Positions 7,816 through 17,369 of a stretch of 64,000 bases of DNA are shown piece by piece (the stretch's first letter is position 1; every line of letters starts with the position of its first letter). The DNA lies in assembly GCF_030818655.1 (NCBI RefSeq), contig NZ_JAUTAN010000001.1, positions 3,906,001-3,970,000 of the forward strand, read 5' to 3'. This DNA comes from Nocardioides zeae. GTDB taxonomy: Bacteria > Actinomycetota > Actinomycetes > Propionibacteriales > Nocardioidaceae. A program made the translations under genes and the position numbers. Below the pieces are notes generated by a model, which did no database searches, had not been told where the DNA came from, and saw only the letters and a program-made list of their open reading frames with translations.

Positions 7816-10800
7816 GCGCCGATGACCTGACGCCGCCGGAGCTCACGCCGTTCGACGTGCTCGGCCCGCTGCCCCAGGGCACGACCCTGCTCGAGGCCAG
7901 CGCCGGCACCGGCAAGACCTGGACGATCGGTGCCCTCGTCGCCCGGTACGTCGCGGAGGGCCACGCCCGTCTCGACGAGCTGCTCGTCGTCACGTTCGGA
8001 CGGGCCGCCAGCCAGGAGCTGCGCCAGCGGGTGCGGGCCCAGCTGGTCGACGTGGCGTCCGCTCTGGCGGCGACGCTCGCGCGCCACGAGCCCACGAGCG
8101 AACCCACGAGCGAACCCACGAGCGAACCCACGAGCGAACCCACGAGCGAGCCCACGAGCGGCGCCGAGGGGGTCGTGGACGAGGTCGTCGCCCTGCTCTG
8201 CACGGGCGACCGAGCGACGCTCCGCGCCCGCCACGCCCGGGTCAGCAGCGCCCTGGCGCACTTCGACGGCGCCACCATCGCGACGATCCACCAGTTCTGC
8301 CAGCAGGTGCTGCGCAGCCTCGGCGTCGCGGGCGACACCGACCCGTCGGCCCGCCTGGTGGAGGACGTCGCCGACGTCCGCGACGAGGTGGTCGACGACC
8401 TCTACCTGCGGGGCTTCGTCGACGAGGAGGCACCGGTCTTCTCGGTCGCGGACGCCCGCCGCCTGGGTGCCGCCGCCGTCGGCGACCCGCAGGCAGCCCT
8501 CGTCCCGGAGCACCCCGCGGAGGGCACGCCCGCCCTGCGCCGGGTGCGGTTCGCGCGCGCCGTCCGGGCCGAGGTGGAGCGCCGCAAGCGGCGGGCGGGG
8601 CTGCTGGGCTACGACGACCTCCTCAGCCAGCTCGCCACCGCCCTCGAGGAGCCGGGTGCCGCGGCGCGCACCCGGATGCGGCAGCGCTGGCGCGTCGTGC
8701 TCGTCGACGAGTTCCAGGACACCGACCCGGTGCAGTGGCAGGTCTTCGACCGCGCGTTCTCGGGCCACGCCACGATGGTGCTCATCGGCGACCCCAAGCA
8801 GGCCATCTACGCGTTCCGCGGGGGTGATGTCGCGACGTACCTCGAGGCGGCCGCGACCGCCACCACCCACCAGACCCTCGCGACCAACTGGCGCTCCGAC
8901 CGTGCTCTCGTGGACGCCACGAACCGGTTGCTCGAGGGCACGGCGCTGGGCGACGACCGCATCGTCGTGCGTCCCGTGGCCGCCCACCACACGGCCGCGC
9001 GGCTGAGCGGGGCGCCGTCGGACGCGCCGTTCCGCCTGCGGGTGGTGCGGCGCACCGACGTCAGCCGGGTGACCCGGCAGGGACGCGGCCTGCGCATGGA
9101 CCAGGTGCGGCCCCACGTCGACACCGACTGCGCGCGCGACGTGGCGGCCCTGCTCGCCTCGGGCGCGCAGTGGGACGGGCGCCGCCTCCAGGCCGGCGAC
9201 GTGGCGGTCCTGGCCCACACCCGTCGTCAGCTCGGCGCCGTGCGCGACGCCCTCGCCGAGGTCGGCGTGCGCGCGGTCTTCGCGGGTGGCGGCAGCGTCT
9301 TCGCGACCCCCGCCGCAGAGGAGTGGCGCACGCTCCTCAGCGCCGTCGACGCGCCCCACCGCTCGCTGCTCGTGCGGGCGGCCGCGCTCACCTCGTTCTT
9401 CCCCGACACCCCGGCCTCGCTCGCCGCGGAGGGCGACCGCGCGACCGACCGCACGGCCGACGCGCTGCGCCGCTGGTCGGTGCTGCTCGCCCGTCGCGGT
9501 GTGGCCGCGGTCTTCGAGGCGGCCCAGCGGGGCGGCCTGGCGGCCCGCGTGCTGTCCCGCGTCGAGGGGGAGCGCCACCTGACCGACCTGCGCCACCTCG
9601 CCGAGGCGCTGCACGCGGCGTCCCGGGGCGAGGCGCGGGGCGGCGGCGACCGCGCTCGCGGGGAGGCCCTCGGCCCGGCGGGCCTCGTGGCGTGGCTCGA
9701 GCACGAGATGCGGGAGGGGGCGAGCGACGGGGTCGACGAGCGCACCCGGCGGCTCGACAGCGACCTGGCGGCCGTGCAGCTCGTGACGATCCACGGGAGC
9801 AAGGGCCTGCAGTACCCGGTGGTCTACCTGCCCTGGCTCAGCGACCGCTACGTCTCCGAGCCCGCCGTCCCGCTCTTCCACCTGCCCCCCGACGAGCGGG
9901 GGCACCGTCGTCGCGCGATCGACGTCGGTGGCGAGTCGGGACCGCACTGGCGGCGCAGCTGCGAAGAGCACCAGGCGGAGGACGCGGGGGAGTCGCTGCG
10001 GCTCCTGTACGTCGCGGCCACGCGCGCACAGTCCCAGGTCGTCGCCTGGTGGGCGCCGACGAACAACACGGCGGGGTCCCCGCTGCACCGGGTGCTGTTC
10101 GGCCGCACGCGCGGTGTCGCGACGGTGCCGCCCACGGCGCCCCTGCCGAGCGACGACGACGCCCAGGCCCGCCTGGCCGCGCTCGAGGCCGCCGGGGGGC
10201 CGGTGCTCGAGCGGGCGCTGCCGGCTCCGGCGCCGGACCGCCCGGCCGCCGCTCCGCCGCCCCCGCTCGCGGTGCGCCCCTTCGACCGCGACGTCGACCT
10301 CGGCTGGCGCCGCACGTCGTACTCCGCCCTGGCCGCGGGAGGCAGCGCGACCGGGGGTCACGAGCCTGTGCTCCCGCCGACCAGCGAGCCCGAGGTCGTG
10401 CCGCGGGACGACGAGCCCGACACCGGGACGCCGCCACCGGCTCCGGACGCCGGCGGCGAGACCGTCGGCGGCGAGATCGTCGGCGACCTCGTCTCACCGA
10501 TGGCGGACCTGCCGGTCGGCGCGACCTTCGGGTCGCTGGTGCACGCCGTGCTGGAGCACGCCGACCTCACGGCCCCCGACGCGCCGGAGCGGGTGGCTGC
10601 CCTCGTGACCGAGCAGCGCGCCTGGTGGCCGGTGCCCGACCTCGACGAGGACGCACTGGTGGAGGCCCTCCTCGCCGTCGCGGCCTCCCCGCTGGGTCCG
10701 CTGGCCGGCGGCCGCACGCTCGCGACCGTCGCGCCCGCCGACTCCCTGCGCGAGCTCGACTTCGAGCTCCCGCTGTCGGGGGGCGACCTCGCCCGGAGCA

Positions 10801-11369
10801 CCGGCACCGGAGCAGCCGGCACAGGCGGCGTGGTGCTCGGCGACCTCGCGCCGGTCCTGCGGGCGCACCTCCCGGAGGGTGACCCCGTCCGCAGCTACGC
10901 CGCGGTGCTCGACGCCGACGCGACGCTGGCGGAGCAGCCGTTGCGGGGCTACCTGGGGGGATCGGTGGACGTGCTGCTCCGGCTGCGCGGAGCGGGCGCG
11001 GAGGGCGCGGACCGCTACGTCGTCGTCGACTACAAGACGAACTGGCTGGGTCCGCACGGGGACGACGCACCCCCGCTCCGGGCCTCGACCTACCGGCCCG
11101 AGGCGATGGAGGCGGCCATGGCGGGGAGCGACTACCCGCTGCAGGCCCTGCTGTACGCCGTGGTGGCCCACCGGTTCCTGCGCTGGCGGCTGCGCGACTA
11201 CGACCCGGAGGTCCACCTGGGCGGCGTGCTCTACCTCTACCTGCGCGGGATGTGCGGACCGGCCACGCCCCTCGTCGACGGGCAGCCGTGCGGCGTCTTC
11301 GCCTGGGTCCCGCCCGTCCCGCTCGTCGAGGCGGTCAGCGCGCTGCTCGACGGGGGTGACGACCGATGA
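7812..11369 (+). CDS. recB: Exodeoxyribonuclease V subunit beta (RecB helicase-nuclease)
   Basis: 1185 aa, the same size as E. coli RecB. The GTG start at 7812 overlaps the recC stop by 3 nt. The SF1 helicase domain has Walker A EASAGTGKT (residues 29-36), DEFQDTDPVQW (motif II), GDPKQAIYAFRGGD (motif III) and QLVTIHGSKGLQYPVVYLPW (motif V), then LLYVAATRA (motif VI). The C-terminal nuclease domain shows GSLVHAVLEHAD and VVVDYKTNWLG near residue 1075, with the metal-binding Asp and catalytic Lys. Residues 93-116 are six EPTS repeats, a low-complexity insertion between motifs Ia and Ic. It is the middle gene of recC-recB-recD and overlaps recD by 4 nt. Confidence 0.95.
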   Translation: MSADDLTPPELTPFDVLGPLPQGTTLLEASAGTGKTWTIGALVARYVAEGHARLDELLVVTFGRAASQELRQRVRAQLVDVASALAATLARHEPTSEPTSEPTSEPTSEPTSEPTSGAEGVVDEVVALLCTGDRATLRARHARVSSALAHFDGATIATIHQFCQQVLRSLGVAGDTDPSARLVEDVADVRDEVVDDLYLRGFVDEEAPVFSVADARRLGAAAVGDPQAALVPEHPAEGTPALRRVRFARAVRAEVERRKRRAGLLGYDDLLSQLATALEEPGAAARTRMRQRWRVVLVDEFQDTDPVQWQVFDRAFSGHATMVLIGDPKQAIYAFRGGDVATYLEAAATATTHQTLATNWRSDRALVDATNRLLEGTALGDDRIVVRPVAAHHTAARLSGAPSDAPFRLRVVRRTDVSRVTRQGRGLRMDQVRPHVDTDCARDVAALLASGAQWDGRRLQAGDVAVLAHTRRQLGAVRDALAEVGVRAVFAGGGSVFATPAAEEWRTLLSAVDAPHRSLLVRAAALTSFFPDTPASLAAEGDRATDRTADALRRWSVLLARRGVAAVFEAAQRGGLAARVLSRVEGERHLTDLRHLAEALHAASRGEARGGGDRARGEALGPAGLVAWLEHEMREGASDGVDERTRRLDSDLAAVQLVTIHGSKGLQYPVVYLPWLSDRYVSEPAVPLFHLPPDERGHRRRAIDVGGESGPHWRRSCEEHQAEDAGESLRLLYVAATRAQSQVVAWWAPTNNTAGSPLHRVLFGRTRGVATVPPTAPLPSDDDAQARLAALEAAGGPVLERALPAPAPDRPAAAPPPPLAVRPFDRDVDLGWRRTSYSALAAGGSATGGHEPVLPPTSEPEVVPRDDEPDTGTPPPAPDAGGETVGGEIVGDLVSPMADLPVGATFGSLVHAVLEHADLTAPDAPERVAALVTEQRAWWPVPDLDEDALVEALLAVAASPLGPLAGGRTLATVAPADSLRELDFELPLSGGDLARSTGTGAAGTGGVVLGDLAPVLRAHLPEGDPVRSYAAVLDADATLAEQPLRGYLGGSVDVLLRLRGAGAEGADRYVVVDYKTNWLGPHGDDAPPLRASTYRPEAMEAAMAGSDYPLQALLYAVVAHRFLRWRLRDYDPEVHLGGVLYLYLRGMCGPATPLVDGQPCGVFAWVPPVPLVEAVSALLDGGDDR
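8088..8159. repeat. Six in-frame 12-bp tandem repeats inside recB
   Basis: The unit GARCCCACGAGC is repeated six times with only one variable base, coding (EPTS)6. The length is a multiple of 3, so unit gain or loss keeps the frame. Confidence 0.95.
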
Positions 11370-13252
11370 GCGAGCTCTTCGAGCCGGACGGTCCGCACGA
11401 CCACCGGATCGCCGCGGTGGCGCCGGAGGGCCTCCTCCGCGACCTCAACCACGCGGGGGTGCTGACGGCGGCCGACGTGCAGGTGGCGACGCGCGTCGGC
11501 GGTCTCGCGGTGCTGGCCGACGGGCGCGGTGCGGAGCACGACCTGGCGCTGCTGGCCCTCGCGCTCTGCGTGCGGTCGGTCCGCGGCGGGTCCGTGTGCC
11601 TCGACCTGGCCAGCGTCGCGGCGTCGACGGAGGTGCCGACCGGCTGGACCTGGCCGGACCACGACGCCTGGTGCGCCGCGATCGACGGCAGTGCGCTGGT
11701 CGCGACGGGCGTGCTCCACCGCGCGGGGTCCTTGGTCCACCTCGACCGCTACCTGCGGGAGGAGCGTCAGGTTGCCGACGACCTCCGGCTGCGGGAGCGG
11801 CAACCGGCGCCCGGCGTCGATCTGGGCCTATTGGAGCAGGGGGTGACCCGGGTGTTCCCCGCCCCGGGGGACGAGGAGCAGCGCGCCGCGGCCCGGCACG
11901 CGCTGACCCACCGCACCACCGTGCTGACCGGCGGCCCCGGCACCGGCAAGACCACCGCGGTCGCCGGGCTACTCGCGCTCCTGGCGGAGCAGGCCGAGCG
12001 GGGTCCCGGTGGCCGCCCGCCCCGGGTCGCCCTGGCCGCGCCGACCGGCAAGGCCGCCGCGCGCCTGACGGAGGCGGTGGCCGAGTCGGCACGCCGCTTC
12101 TCACCGGCCGACCAGGACCGCGTCGCCCGGCTCGTGCAGGGGGCGCCCGCGACCACGCTCCACCGGCTGCTGGGCGCGCGGCCCGACTCGTCCGTGCGCT
12201 TCCGGCACCACCGGGGCAACCGCCTGCCCCACGACGTCGTGGTGGTCGACGAGGCCTCGATGCTGTCGCTCACGCTCACCGCCCGCCTGCTTGAGGCAGT
12301 GCGTCCGGACGCGCGGCTCCTGCTCGTCGGCGACCCCGACCAGCTGGCCTCCGTCGAGGCGGGCGCCGTGCTCGCGGACCTCGTGGCGGGTTTCGGTGAG
12401 CAGGACGGCCCGGTCGTGCGTCTGCGCACCTCCCACCGCTTCGGCGCCTCCATCGGCACCCTGGCCGCGGCGCTGCGCGACGGCGACACGGACGGCCCCG
12501 GCGACGGCGCCGGCGAGGACGCGGGCGTGCTGGGGCTGCTCCGCGGCGTACGGCGCGCGCCCGGGTCCCCGGCGGACCCGTCGGAGCCCGTCGGGTTCGT
12601 CGACCTGGCGGAGCCCGCGACGGAGGCGGCGCTCGACGAGGCGCTGCGACCGCTCGTGCTGCCCATGGCTCGGGCGGTACGGGCCGCCGCCCTCGCCGGG
12701 GACGGTGCGGCGGCGCTCGCGCTGCTGGCCGAGCACCGGCTCCTGTGTGCGCACCGGTCGGGTCCGGCCGGCGTGGCCGCGCAGAACCGGCGCGTCGAGG
12801 CGTGGCTGGCGGAGGAGGACCCGGGGGTGGTGCCCGGCGGTTCCTACGCGGGCCGTCCGCTCCTCGTCAGCCGCAACGACCCCGGTCTCGGCCTCGCCAA
12901 CGGCGACACCGGCGTGGTGGTGCGGGCGCCGGACGGTTCGTTCCGCGCCGTCTTCGCCACGGCGGGCGCCTCCCGCGAGCTGGCGCTGAGCCGGGTGGGG
13001 GACGTGGAGACCATGCACGCCCTCACGATCCACAAGGCGCAGGGCAGCCAGGCGGAGCGGATCACGGTGCTGCTGCCCGGACCGGAGTCGCGACTGCTGA
13101 CGCGGGAGCTGCTCTACACGGCGGTCACGCGGGCCCAGCGGTCCGTGTGCCTGGTGGGGTCCGAGGAGGCGATCGGCGCTGCCGTGGGGCGGCACGTGCA
13201 GCGCGCCAGCGGCCTCCGCGAGCGGCTCCGCGCGACCGAAGGACCCGGCTGA
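11366..13252 (+). CDS. recD: Exodeoxyribonuclease V subunit alpha (RecD helicase)
   Basis: 628 aa (E. coli RecD 608). The ATG at 11366 overlaps the recB stop as ATGA. An N-terminal helical domain is followed by Walker A TGGPGTGKTTAVAGLL near residue 190, AAPTGKAAARLTE (motif Ia), VVVDEASMLSL (motif II), LLVGDPDQLASVEAGAVL (motif III) and ALTIHKAQGSQAE plus LLYTAVTRAQ (motifs V/VI). RecD is the 5'-3' SF1B motor of RecBCD. It is the last gene of the operon; the next gene converges 27 bp away. Confidence 0.95.
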   Translation: MSELFEPDGPHDHRIAAVAPEGLLRDLNHAGVLTAADVQVATRVGGLAVLADGRGAEHDLALLALALCVRSVRGGSVCLDLASVAASTEVPTGWTWPDHDAWCAAIDGSALVATGVLHRAGSLVHLDRYLREERQVADDLRLRERQPAPGVDLGLLEQGVTRVFPAPGDEEQRAAARHALTHRTTVLTGGPGTGKTTAVAGLLALLAEQAERGPGGRPPRVALAAPTGKAAARLTEAVAESARRFSPADQDRVARLVQGAPATTLHRLLGARPDSSVRFRHHRGNRLPHDVVVVDEASMLSLTLTARLLEAVRPDARLLLVGDPDQLASVEAGAVLADLVAGFGEQDGPVVRLRTSHRFGASIGTLAAALRDGDTDGPGDGAGEDAGVLGLLRGVRRAPGSPADPSEPVGFVDLAEPATEAALDEALRPLVLPMARAVRAAALAGDGAAALALLAEHRLLCAHRSGPAGVAAQNRRVEAWLAEEDPGVVPGGSYAGRPLLVSRNDPGLGLANGDTGVVVRAPDGSFRAVFATAGASRELALSRVGDVETMHALTIHKAQGSQAERITVLLPGPESRLLTRELLYTAVTRAQRSVCLVGSEEAIGAAVGRHVQRASGLRERLRATEGPG

Positions 13253-13279
13253 CCCGGCTGACCGGGCCGACCCGGGGGG

Positions 13280-14806
13280 TCAGCCGGTGGTCTCGGTGTC
13301 CCCGGGGCCGTCCCCGTCCTCCGCGTCTCCGGTGCTGTCGAGGAGGCGGCTCGCGGTCACGAGCGTGAAGCCCCGCTGGCGCAGCCCGGTGACGATGGCG
13401 GTCACGGTCGCCGCGCTCGTGGTGGCGGTGTCGGGGAGCACGACGATCCCGCCGGCCTCGGCGCCGGCGACGACCCGCTCGACGAGCGCCGCGGGCGCGA
13501 GGCCGGCGAGCGTGTCGGGGTCGACCGTCGGCAGCACCTCGCTGAGCCCGGCGGCGTCCGCGCGCGTGCGGACCCGCTCGTCGGTCGCGCCGTACGGCGG
13601 CCGGAACAGCGTCGGCGTCTGGTCCACGACGTCCTCCACCACGGTGACCGTGCGGGCGAGCTCGCGGTCGACCTCGGTGAGCGGGAGGCGGGTCAGGTTC
13701 CGGTGGTCCCACGTGTGGACGCCGAGCTCGTGGCCGGCGGCGGCGATGGCGGCGGTGACGCCCGGGTACGTCGCGACCTGCTGCCCCAGCACGAAGAAGG
13801 TGGCCGGCGCGTCGAGCGTGCCGAGCGCGTCGAGGAGCGCGGGCGTGCCGGCGCCGGGGCCGTCGTCGAAGGTGAGGGCCACGCACTGCTGCACGGCGCA
13901 GTCGACGTCACCGGTGTCCACCGGCGGGGTCGAGGTGGCCCGGTCCTCGGTGTCCTCCGCGCCCTCCGTCTCCTCCGCACCGGGGTCGACGGCGCCGGGG
14001 TCGACGGCGCCCGGGTCGACGGCGCCCGGGGGCAGGGTGGGGTCGACGAGCGACGCCTGGGCGACCTCGCCGAGGTCGGAGAGCAGGTCGTCCGTCTGGT
14101 CGAGCGTGAGCACGACGCTCACCCGACCGGTGTGGGCAGGCGAGATCTGGCCCTCGTCGAAGCCGACGAACAGCTCCCCGTTCTCGGTGAACCCGAGCAC
14201 GGGCACGCCGGTCGTGAGGGCGGTGGCGAGCAGGTCGACGTCCACCGCCGGCTGGCCGTCGAGGGCCTCGGTGACGTCCTCGGCGAGCGCCGCGGGGTCG
14301 TCGACGAGCGCGCCGTTGGGGACGACGGTGCCGGCGGCCGCGTCGTACCAGGTCGTCTGCCACGTCTCCACCGAGCTGCCCTCGGCGAGGCGGAAGGTGT
14401 CGGTGAGCACGCCGACCATGTCGCCGGACGACCCGACGAAGCTCCAGGTGCCGTTGAGCTCGGAGTCCTCGGGGGCCGACGCCACGGTGGGGCGGAACGC
14501 GGCCACCTCGTCCGCTCCGAGCCGGTCGAGCTCGGCGTCCAGCGCGGCGATGCCGAGCCGCGGCCACGTCACGTGCACCTCGCCCTGCTGCTCGGTGACG
14601 GTGACCGTCGACGCGGCGGGCACGTCCTCGAGCACGGAGGGGTCGACCACGGCCGGGTAGCCGTCGACGGTGACGGCCGTCGTGTCGACGGGCGGCTGCG
14701 ACGGTGCGAGCTCGTGGGGCTGGTCGGGCTCGGTGGCGACGTCGTCGGAGCAGCCGGTCACGAGCGCGCCCACGGCGAGCAGCGCGACGAGGGCGCGACG
14801 GGACAT
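13280..14806 (-). CDS. Lipoprotein: DUF3298/RsiV-like domain plus degenerate CE4 polysaccharide deacetylase
   Basis: 508 aa from the ATG at 14806, with a lipoprotein signal (ALVALLAVGALVTGC; Cys at residue 19). Residues ~35-225 resemble the DUF3298-type domain found ahead of deacetylases such as PdaC. A (GAVDP)n acidic linker follows. The C-terminal CE4 domain keeps motif 1 (LTFDDGPGAGT), motif 2 (HTWDH, metal His pair) and motif 3 (FRPPYG). Motif 4 lacks its Trp (TVDPDTL). Motif 5, normally L-x-H-D, reads VVLPDT, so the expected catalytic His is missing. The family removes N- or O-acetyl groups from peptidoglycan or other glycans at the cell surface. This copy may be weakened or have become a binding protein. 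It is convergent with recD. Confidence 0.82.
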   Translation of the reverse strand: MSRRALVALLAVGALVTGCSDDVATEPDQPHELAPSQPPVDTTAVTVDGYPAVVDPSVLEDVPAASTVTVTEQQGEVHVTWPRLGIAALDAELDRLGADEVAAFRPTVASAPEDSELNGTWSFVGSSGDMVGVLTDTFRLAEGSSVETWQTTWYDAAAGTVVPNGALVDDPAALAEDVTEALDGQPAVDVDLLATALTTGVPVLGFTENGELFVGFDEGQISPAHTGRVSVVLTLDQTDDLLSDLGEVAQASLVDPTLPPGAVDPGAVDPGAVDPGAEETEGAEDTEDRATSTPPVDTGDVDCAVQQCVALTFDDGPGAGTPALLDALGTLDAPATFFVLGQQVATYPGVTAAIAAAGHELGVHTWDHRNLTRLPLTEVDRELARTVTVVEDVVDQTPTLFRPPYGATDERVRTRADAAGLSEVLPTVDPDTLAGLAPAALVERVVAGAEAGGIVVLPDTATTSAATVTAIVTGLRQRGFTLVTASRLLDSTGDAEDGDGPGDTETTG

Positions 14807-14963
14807 GGGCCTCCGATCCGGCGGGGTGGGACTGCCAGCATCATGCCAGTCCGGTTCACGGCGTGCCGGACGGCACGTGGGCACCCGACCGTCCGACGAT
14901 GGCCGAGCGACTATCGTGACCTCGGAACGGACGAGACCCGAGGCCTGAGGAGGGACCTGCGCC

Positions 14964-15614
14964 ATGCCCTTCCTGCTGCGGGTGGAGCTGCCCGACGTGC
15001 CGGGGTCGCTGGGCCGGGTGGCCTCCGCGATCGGTGAGGCGGGCGCCGACATCGAGGCCATCGAGATCGTCGAGCACCGTCCCGACGGCACCGCGGTCGA
15101 CGACGTGCTCCTCGAGATGGCCCCCGGGGCGATGCCCGACTCGATCGTCTCGGCCTGCAACCGCCTCGACGGGGTCCGGGTGGTGTGGATCAGCCGGTAC
15201 GCCGCGGGCGGCAACCTCTTCCTCGACCTCGAGGCCGTCGAGGAGCTGACGGCGCACCCCGCCGAGGCGCTGGACCGGGTCGTCGACCTGCTGCCGGTGA
15301 CGTTCCGGGCGGACTGGGCGGCGCGGGTACGTCGCGTCGACGCCCCCGGCTGCCACGACAGCACCAAGATCGTCCACGCCACCGGGGCCGCGCCCGGCAC
15401 GGTCGGCTGGTTCGCGGTCGACCGCGTGGCGCGGGTCGAACAGCCGGACGACGACGTCAACGTGCTCTGCGCCGTCCCGCTCGCGCGCACCGGCAGCGGC
15501 CGCGCGGAGCAGATCGTCGTCGGTCGGCGCGGCGGCCCGGAGTTCCTCGAGTCCGAGCTGGCCCGCATGGGCCACCTCGTCGCGCTCGCGGTCTCGATCA
15601 CGCGCCCGGGCTGA
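14964..15614 (+). CDS. ACT domain protein, probable amino-acid-binding regulator
   Basis: 216 aa. The ATG at 14964 is preceded by GAGGAGGGA. The N-terminus (LLRVELPDVPGSLGRVASAIGEAGADIEAIEIVEH) is a clear ACT fold with the Gly that forms the ligand turn. The remaining ~140 residues form an unassigned alpha/beta region with TFRADWAARV and an Ala/Val-rich end (HLVALAVSITRPG). No catalytic domain is attached, so this is a stand-alone ACT protein that may sense an amino acid. It is divergent from the deacetylase gene. Its partner is unknown. Confidence 0.75.
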   Translation: MPFLLRVELPDVPGSLGRVASAIGEAGADIEAIEIVEHRPDGTAVDDVLLEMAPGAMPDSIVSACNRLDGVRVVWISRYAAGGNLFLDLEAVEELTAHPAEALDRVVDLLPVTFRADWAARVRRVDAPGCHDSTKIVHATGAAPGTVGWFAVDRVARVEQPDDDVNVLCAVPLARTGSGRAEQIVVGRRGGPEFLESELARMGHLVALAVSITRPG

Positions 15615-15675
15615 GCGCCCGGCCCACCGTCGGGCATCCCCGGTCGGGTCACGCCGGAGCACGCCCACCCCCCGA

Positions 15676-15749
15676 CGTGTAACGCGGTGTAGGTGTCACT
15701 TGTGCGGTGGTAGAACACGTGTGGAGTAGCCCGGACACCGCGTTACACG
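15676..15749. repeat. Perfect 15-bp inverted repeat with 44-nt loop
   Basis: CGTGTAACGCGGTGT (15676-15690) and its exact complement ACACCGCGTTACACG (15735-15749) flank a loop that is less GC-rich than the surroundings. It lies between the ACT gene and the sirtuin gene. The loop is too long for a simple terminator and there is no T-tract. Confidence 0.85.
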
Positions 15750-15818
15750 GGGAGGGGGCACGGGCACCTCGCGGTCCCACGTGTGACGGCCCCCACCGTG
15801 ACCTGGCGCACGGGCGTG

Positions 15819-15824
15819 CAGAAT
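15819..15824 (+). promoter_or_regulatory. Probable -10 box of a leaderless promoter for the sirtuin gene
   Basis: CAGAAT followed by 7 nt and the ATG at 15832. This placement favours 15832 over the ATG at 15823 as the real start. Confidence 0.45.
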
Positions 15825-15831
15825 GACCGCC

Positions 15832-16521
15832 ATGCGCATCGTGGTGCTGACGGGAGCGGGCATCTCCGCCGAGTCGGGCGTGCCGACGTTCCGCGACTCC
15901 GACGGCCTCTGGGAGGGGCACCGGGTCGAGGACGTGGCGACCCCGGAGGCCTACGAGATGCAGCCCGGGGTGGTGCAGGCGTTCTACGACGCCCGACGCG
16001 CGGCCCTCGCGCTCGTCCACCCCAACCCGGCCCACGAGGCGTTGGCCCGCCTCGAGGAGCACCTCGGCGACGACTTCCTCCTCGTCACGCAGAACATCGA
16101 CGACCTCCACGAGCGCGCCGGCACGAAGCGCCTCATCCACATGCACGGCGAGCTGAAGAAGGCCCTGTGCCGGTCGTGCGGCAAGCGCAGCGAGTGGCTC
16201 GGGGAGCTGTCCGACCTGCCGCCGTGCCCCGCGTGCGGCTCGTGCGAGCTGCGGCCCGACGTGGTGTGGTTCGGCGAGATCCCCTACCGGATGCAGGAGA
16301 TCGAGGACGCGCTGGCCGAGGCCGACCTGTTCGTCTCGATCGGCACGTCGGGCGCGGTCTACCCGGCGGCCGGGTTCGTGCAGGTGGCGCGGGCCTACGG
16401 CGCCCACACCCTCGAGCTCAACCTCGTGCCCTCCGAGGGGCGCTCCATGTTCCACGAGGCCCGCCACGGCAAGGCCGGCCAGATCGTGCCGACGTGGGTC
16501 GAGGAGCAGGTGCTGCGATGA
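15832..16521 (+). CDS. cobB: NAD-dependent protein deacylase, class III sirtuin (CobB-like)
   Basis: 229 aa from the ATG at 15832; an ATG three codons upstream is an alternative. The Rossmann motif GAGISAESGVPTFRD (9-21), TQNIDDLHERAG (87-97) and catalytic His in HMHGEL (His105) are intact. The zinc site is CRSCG...CPACGSC. Tyr52 and Arg55 in FYDARR are the pair that marks class III sirtuins, which prefer succinyl- or malonyl-lysine. The enzyme removes acyl groups from lysine in the cytosol, using NAD. Its stop overlaps the next start as ATGA, so the two are coupled. Confidence 0.92.
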   Translation: MRIVVLTGAGISAESGVPTFRDSDGLWEGHRVEDVATPEAYEMQPGVVQAFYDARRAALALVHPNPAHEALARLEEHLGDDFLLVTQNIDDLHERAGTKRLIHMHGELKKALCRSCGKRSEWLGELSDLPPCPACGSCELRPDVVWFGEIPYRMQEIEDALAEADLFVSIGTSGAVYPAAGFVQVARAYGAHTLELNLVPSEGRSMFHEARHGKAGQIVPTWVEEQVLR

Positions 16522-17369
16522 CCCGACCGATGACCCGACCGACCTCCCGACGCCGGTGGGCGGCGCTCGTCGTACCGCTCCTGCTCCTCCCCGGCCTCGC
16601 GGCCTGCAGCTCCGACGACGCCGATGAGGACGCGTCGTCCGGCTCGGGGACGCCGCCCGAGCCCGGCGCGGGGGCCGACGACAGCCCCGCGGCCGCCGAG
16701 CGGTTCGCGGCCCTGCCCGCCTCGTCGATCGAGGCCGCCGTCCTGCAGGACATGTCGGAGGTGACCACCGTGCGGGCGCGGGTGCGTGCGACGCACCTCG
16801 GCCTCCCCGTCGACGCCCAGGTCGCCGTGGGCGAGGAGGGCGCGTGCCTCGGCACGCTCACCGCCGGGTCGGGCACGGCGGAGGTGCTCCGGCCGACGCG
16901 CATGGTCTCCGGCATCGGTGACAGCGAGGACGTGTACGGCGCGTTCGACGCCCCCTTCCTGGAGGAGGTCGGCTTCACGGCCGAGCAGGCGGACGCCGTC
17001 GTCGCGGCCGCTGCCGGCCGCTGGGTGCTGCTCGACCCGCTCTCCGGCCTCACCGACATCGCCCTCGTCTGCCAGGCCCTCGACGACACGCGCGACGGCC
17101 GGCTGCTCGGCGGCGAGGACGCCACCACGGAGGTCACCGGACTCGAGCAGGTCGACGACCAGCCGGTGCTCGGCCTCGAGCGCACCGGCGAGGAGGGCCC
17201 TGTCTCGCTGGTCGTCGCCGCCACCGGCGAGCACCGCTTCGTCCGGGTCGTCACGCCGCGCGACGGGTCGCCGGCGACGGTCGACGAACTGGCGTACGAC
17301 GAGGAGGTCGTCGTCCCGGACCCCGCCGCCCGCGGGGTCGTGCCGGCGGCCGAGGTCGGCCTGGACTGA
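16518..17369 (+). CDS. Putative lipoprotein of the LppX/LprG-like type
   Basis: 283 aa. The ATG at 16518 overlaps the cobB stop. After a twin MTRP start comes an Arg-rich n-region, a hydrophobic core and lipobox LPGLAAC (Cys at about residue 29). A Ser/Asp/Pro linker follows. The mature domain starts with helix SSIEAAVLQDMSEV and then beta strands holding two Cys (GACLGTL and ALVCQAL). That layout matches the next gene and is reminiscent of LppX/LprA/F/G lipid-carrying lipoproteins. The family assignment is inferred from layout, not from a firm match. It is probably anchored on the outer face of the membrane. Confidence 0.65.
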   Translation: MTRPMTRPTSRRRWAALVVPLLLLPGLAACSSDDADEDASSGSGTPPEPGAGADDSPAAAERFAALPASSIEAAVLQDMSEVTTVRARVRATHLGLPVDAQVAVGEEGACLGTLTAGSGTAEVLRPTRMVSGIGDSEDVYGAFDAPFLEEVGFTAEQADAVVAAAAGRWVLLDPLSGLTDIALVCQALDDTRDGRLLGGEDATTEVTGLEQVDDQPVLGLERTGEEGPVSLVVAATGEHRFVRVVTPRDGSPATVDELAYDEEVVVPDPAARGVVPAAEVGLD

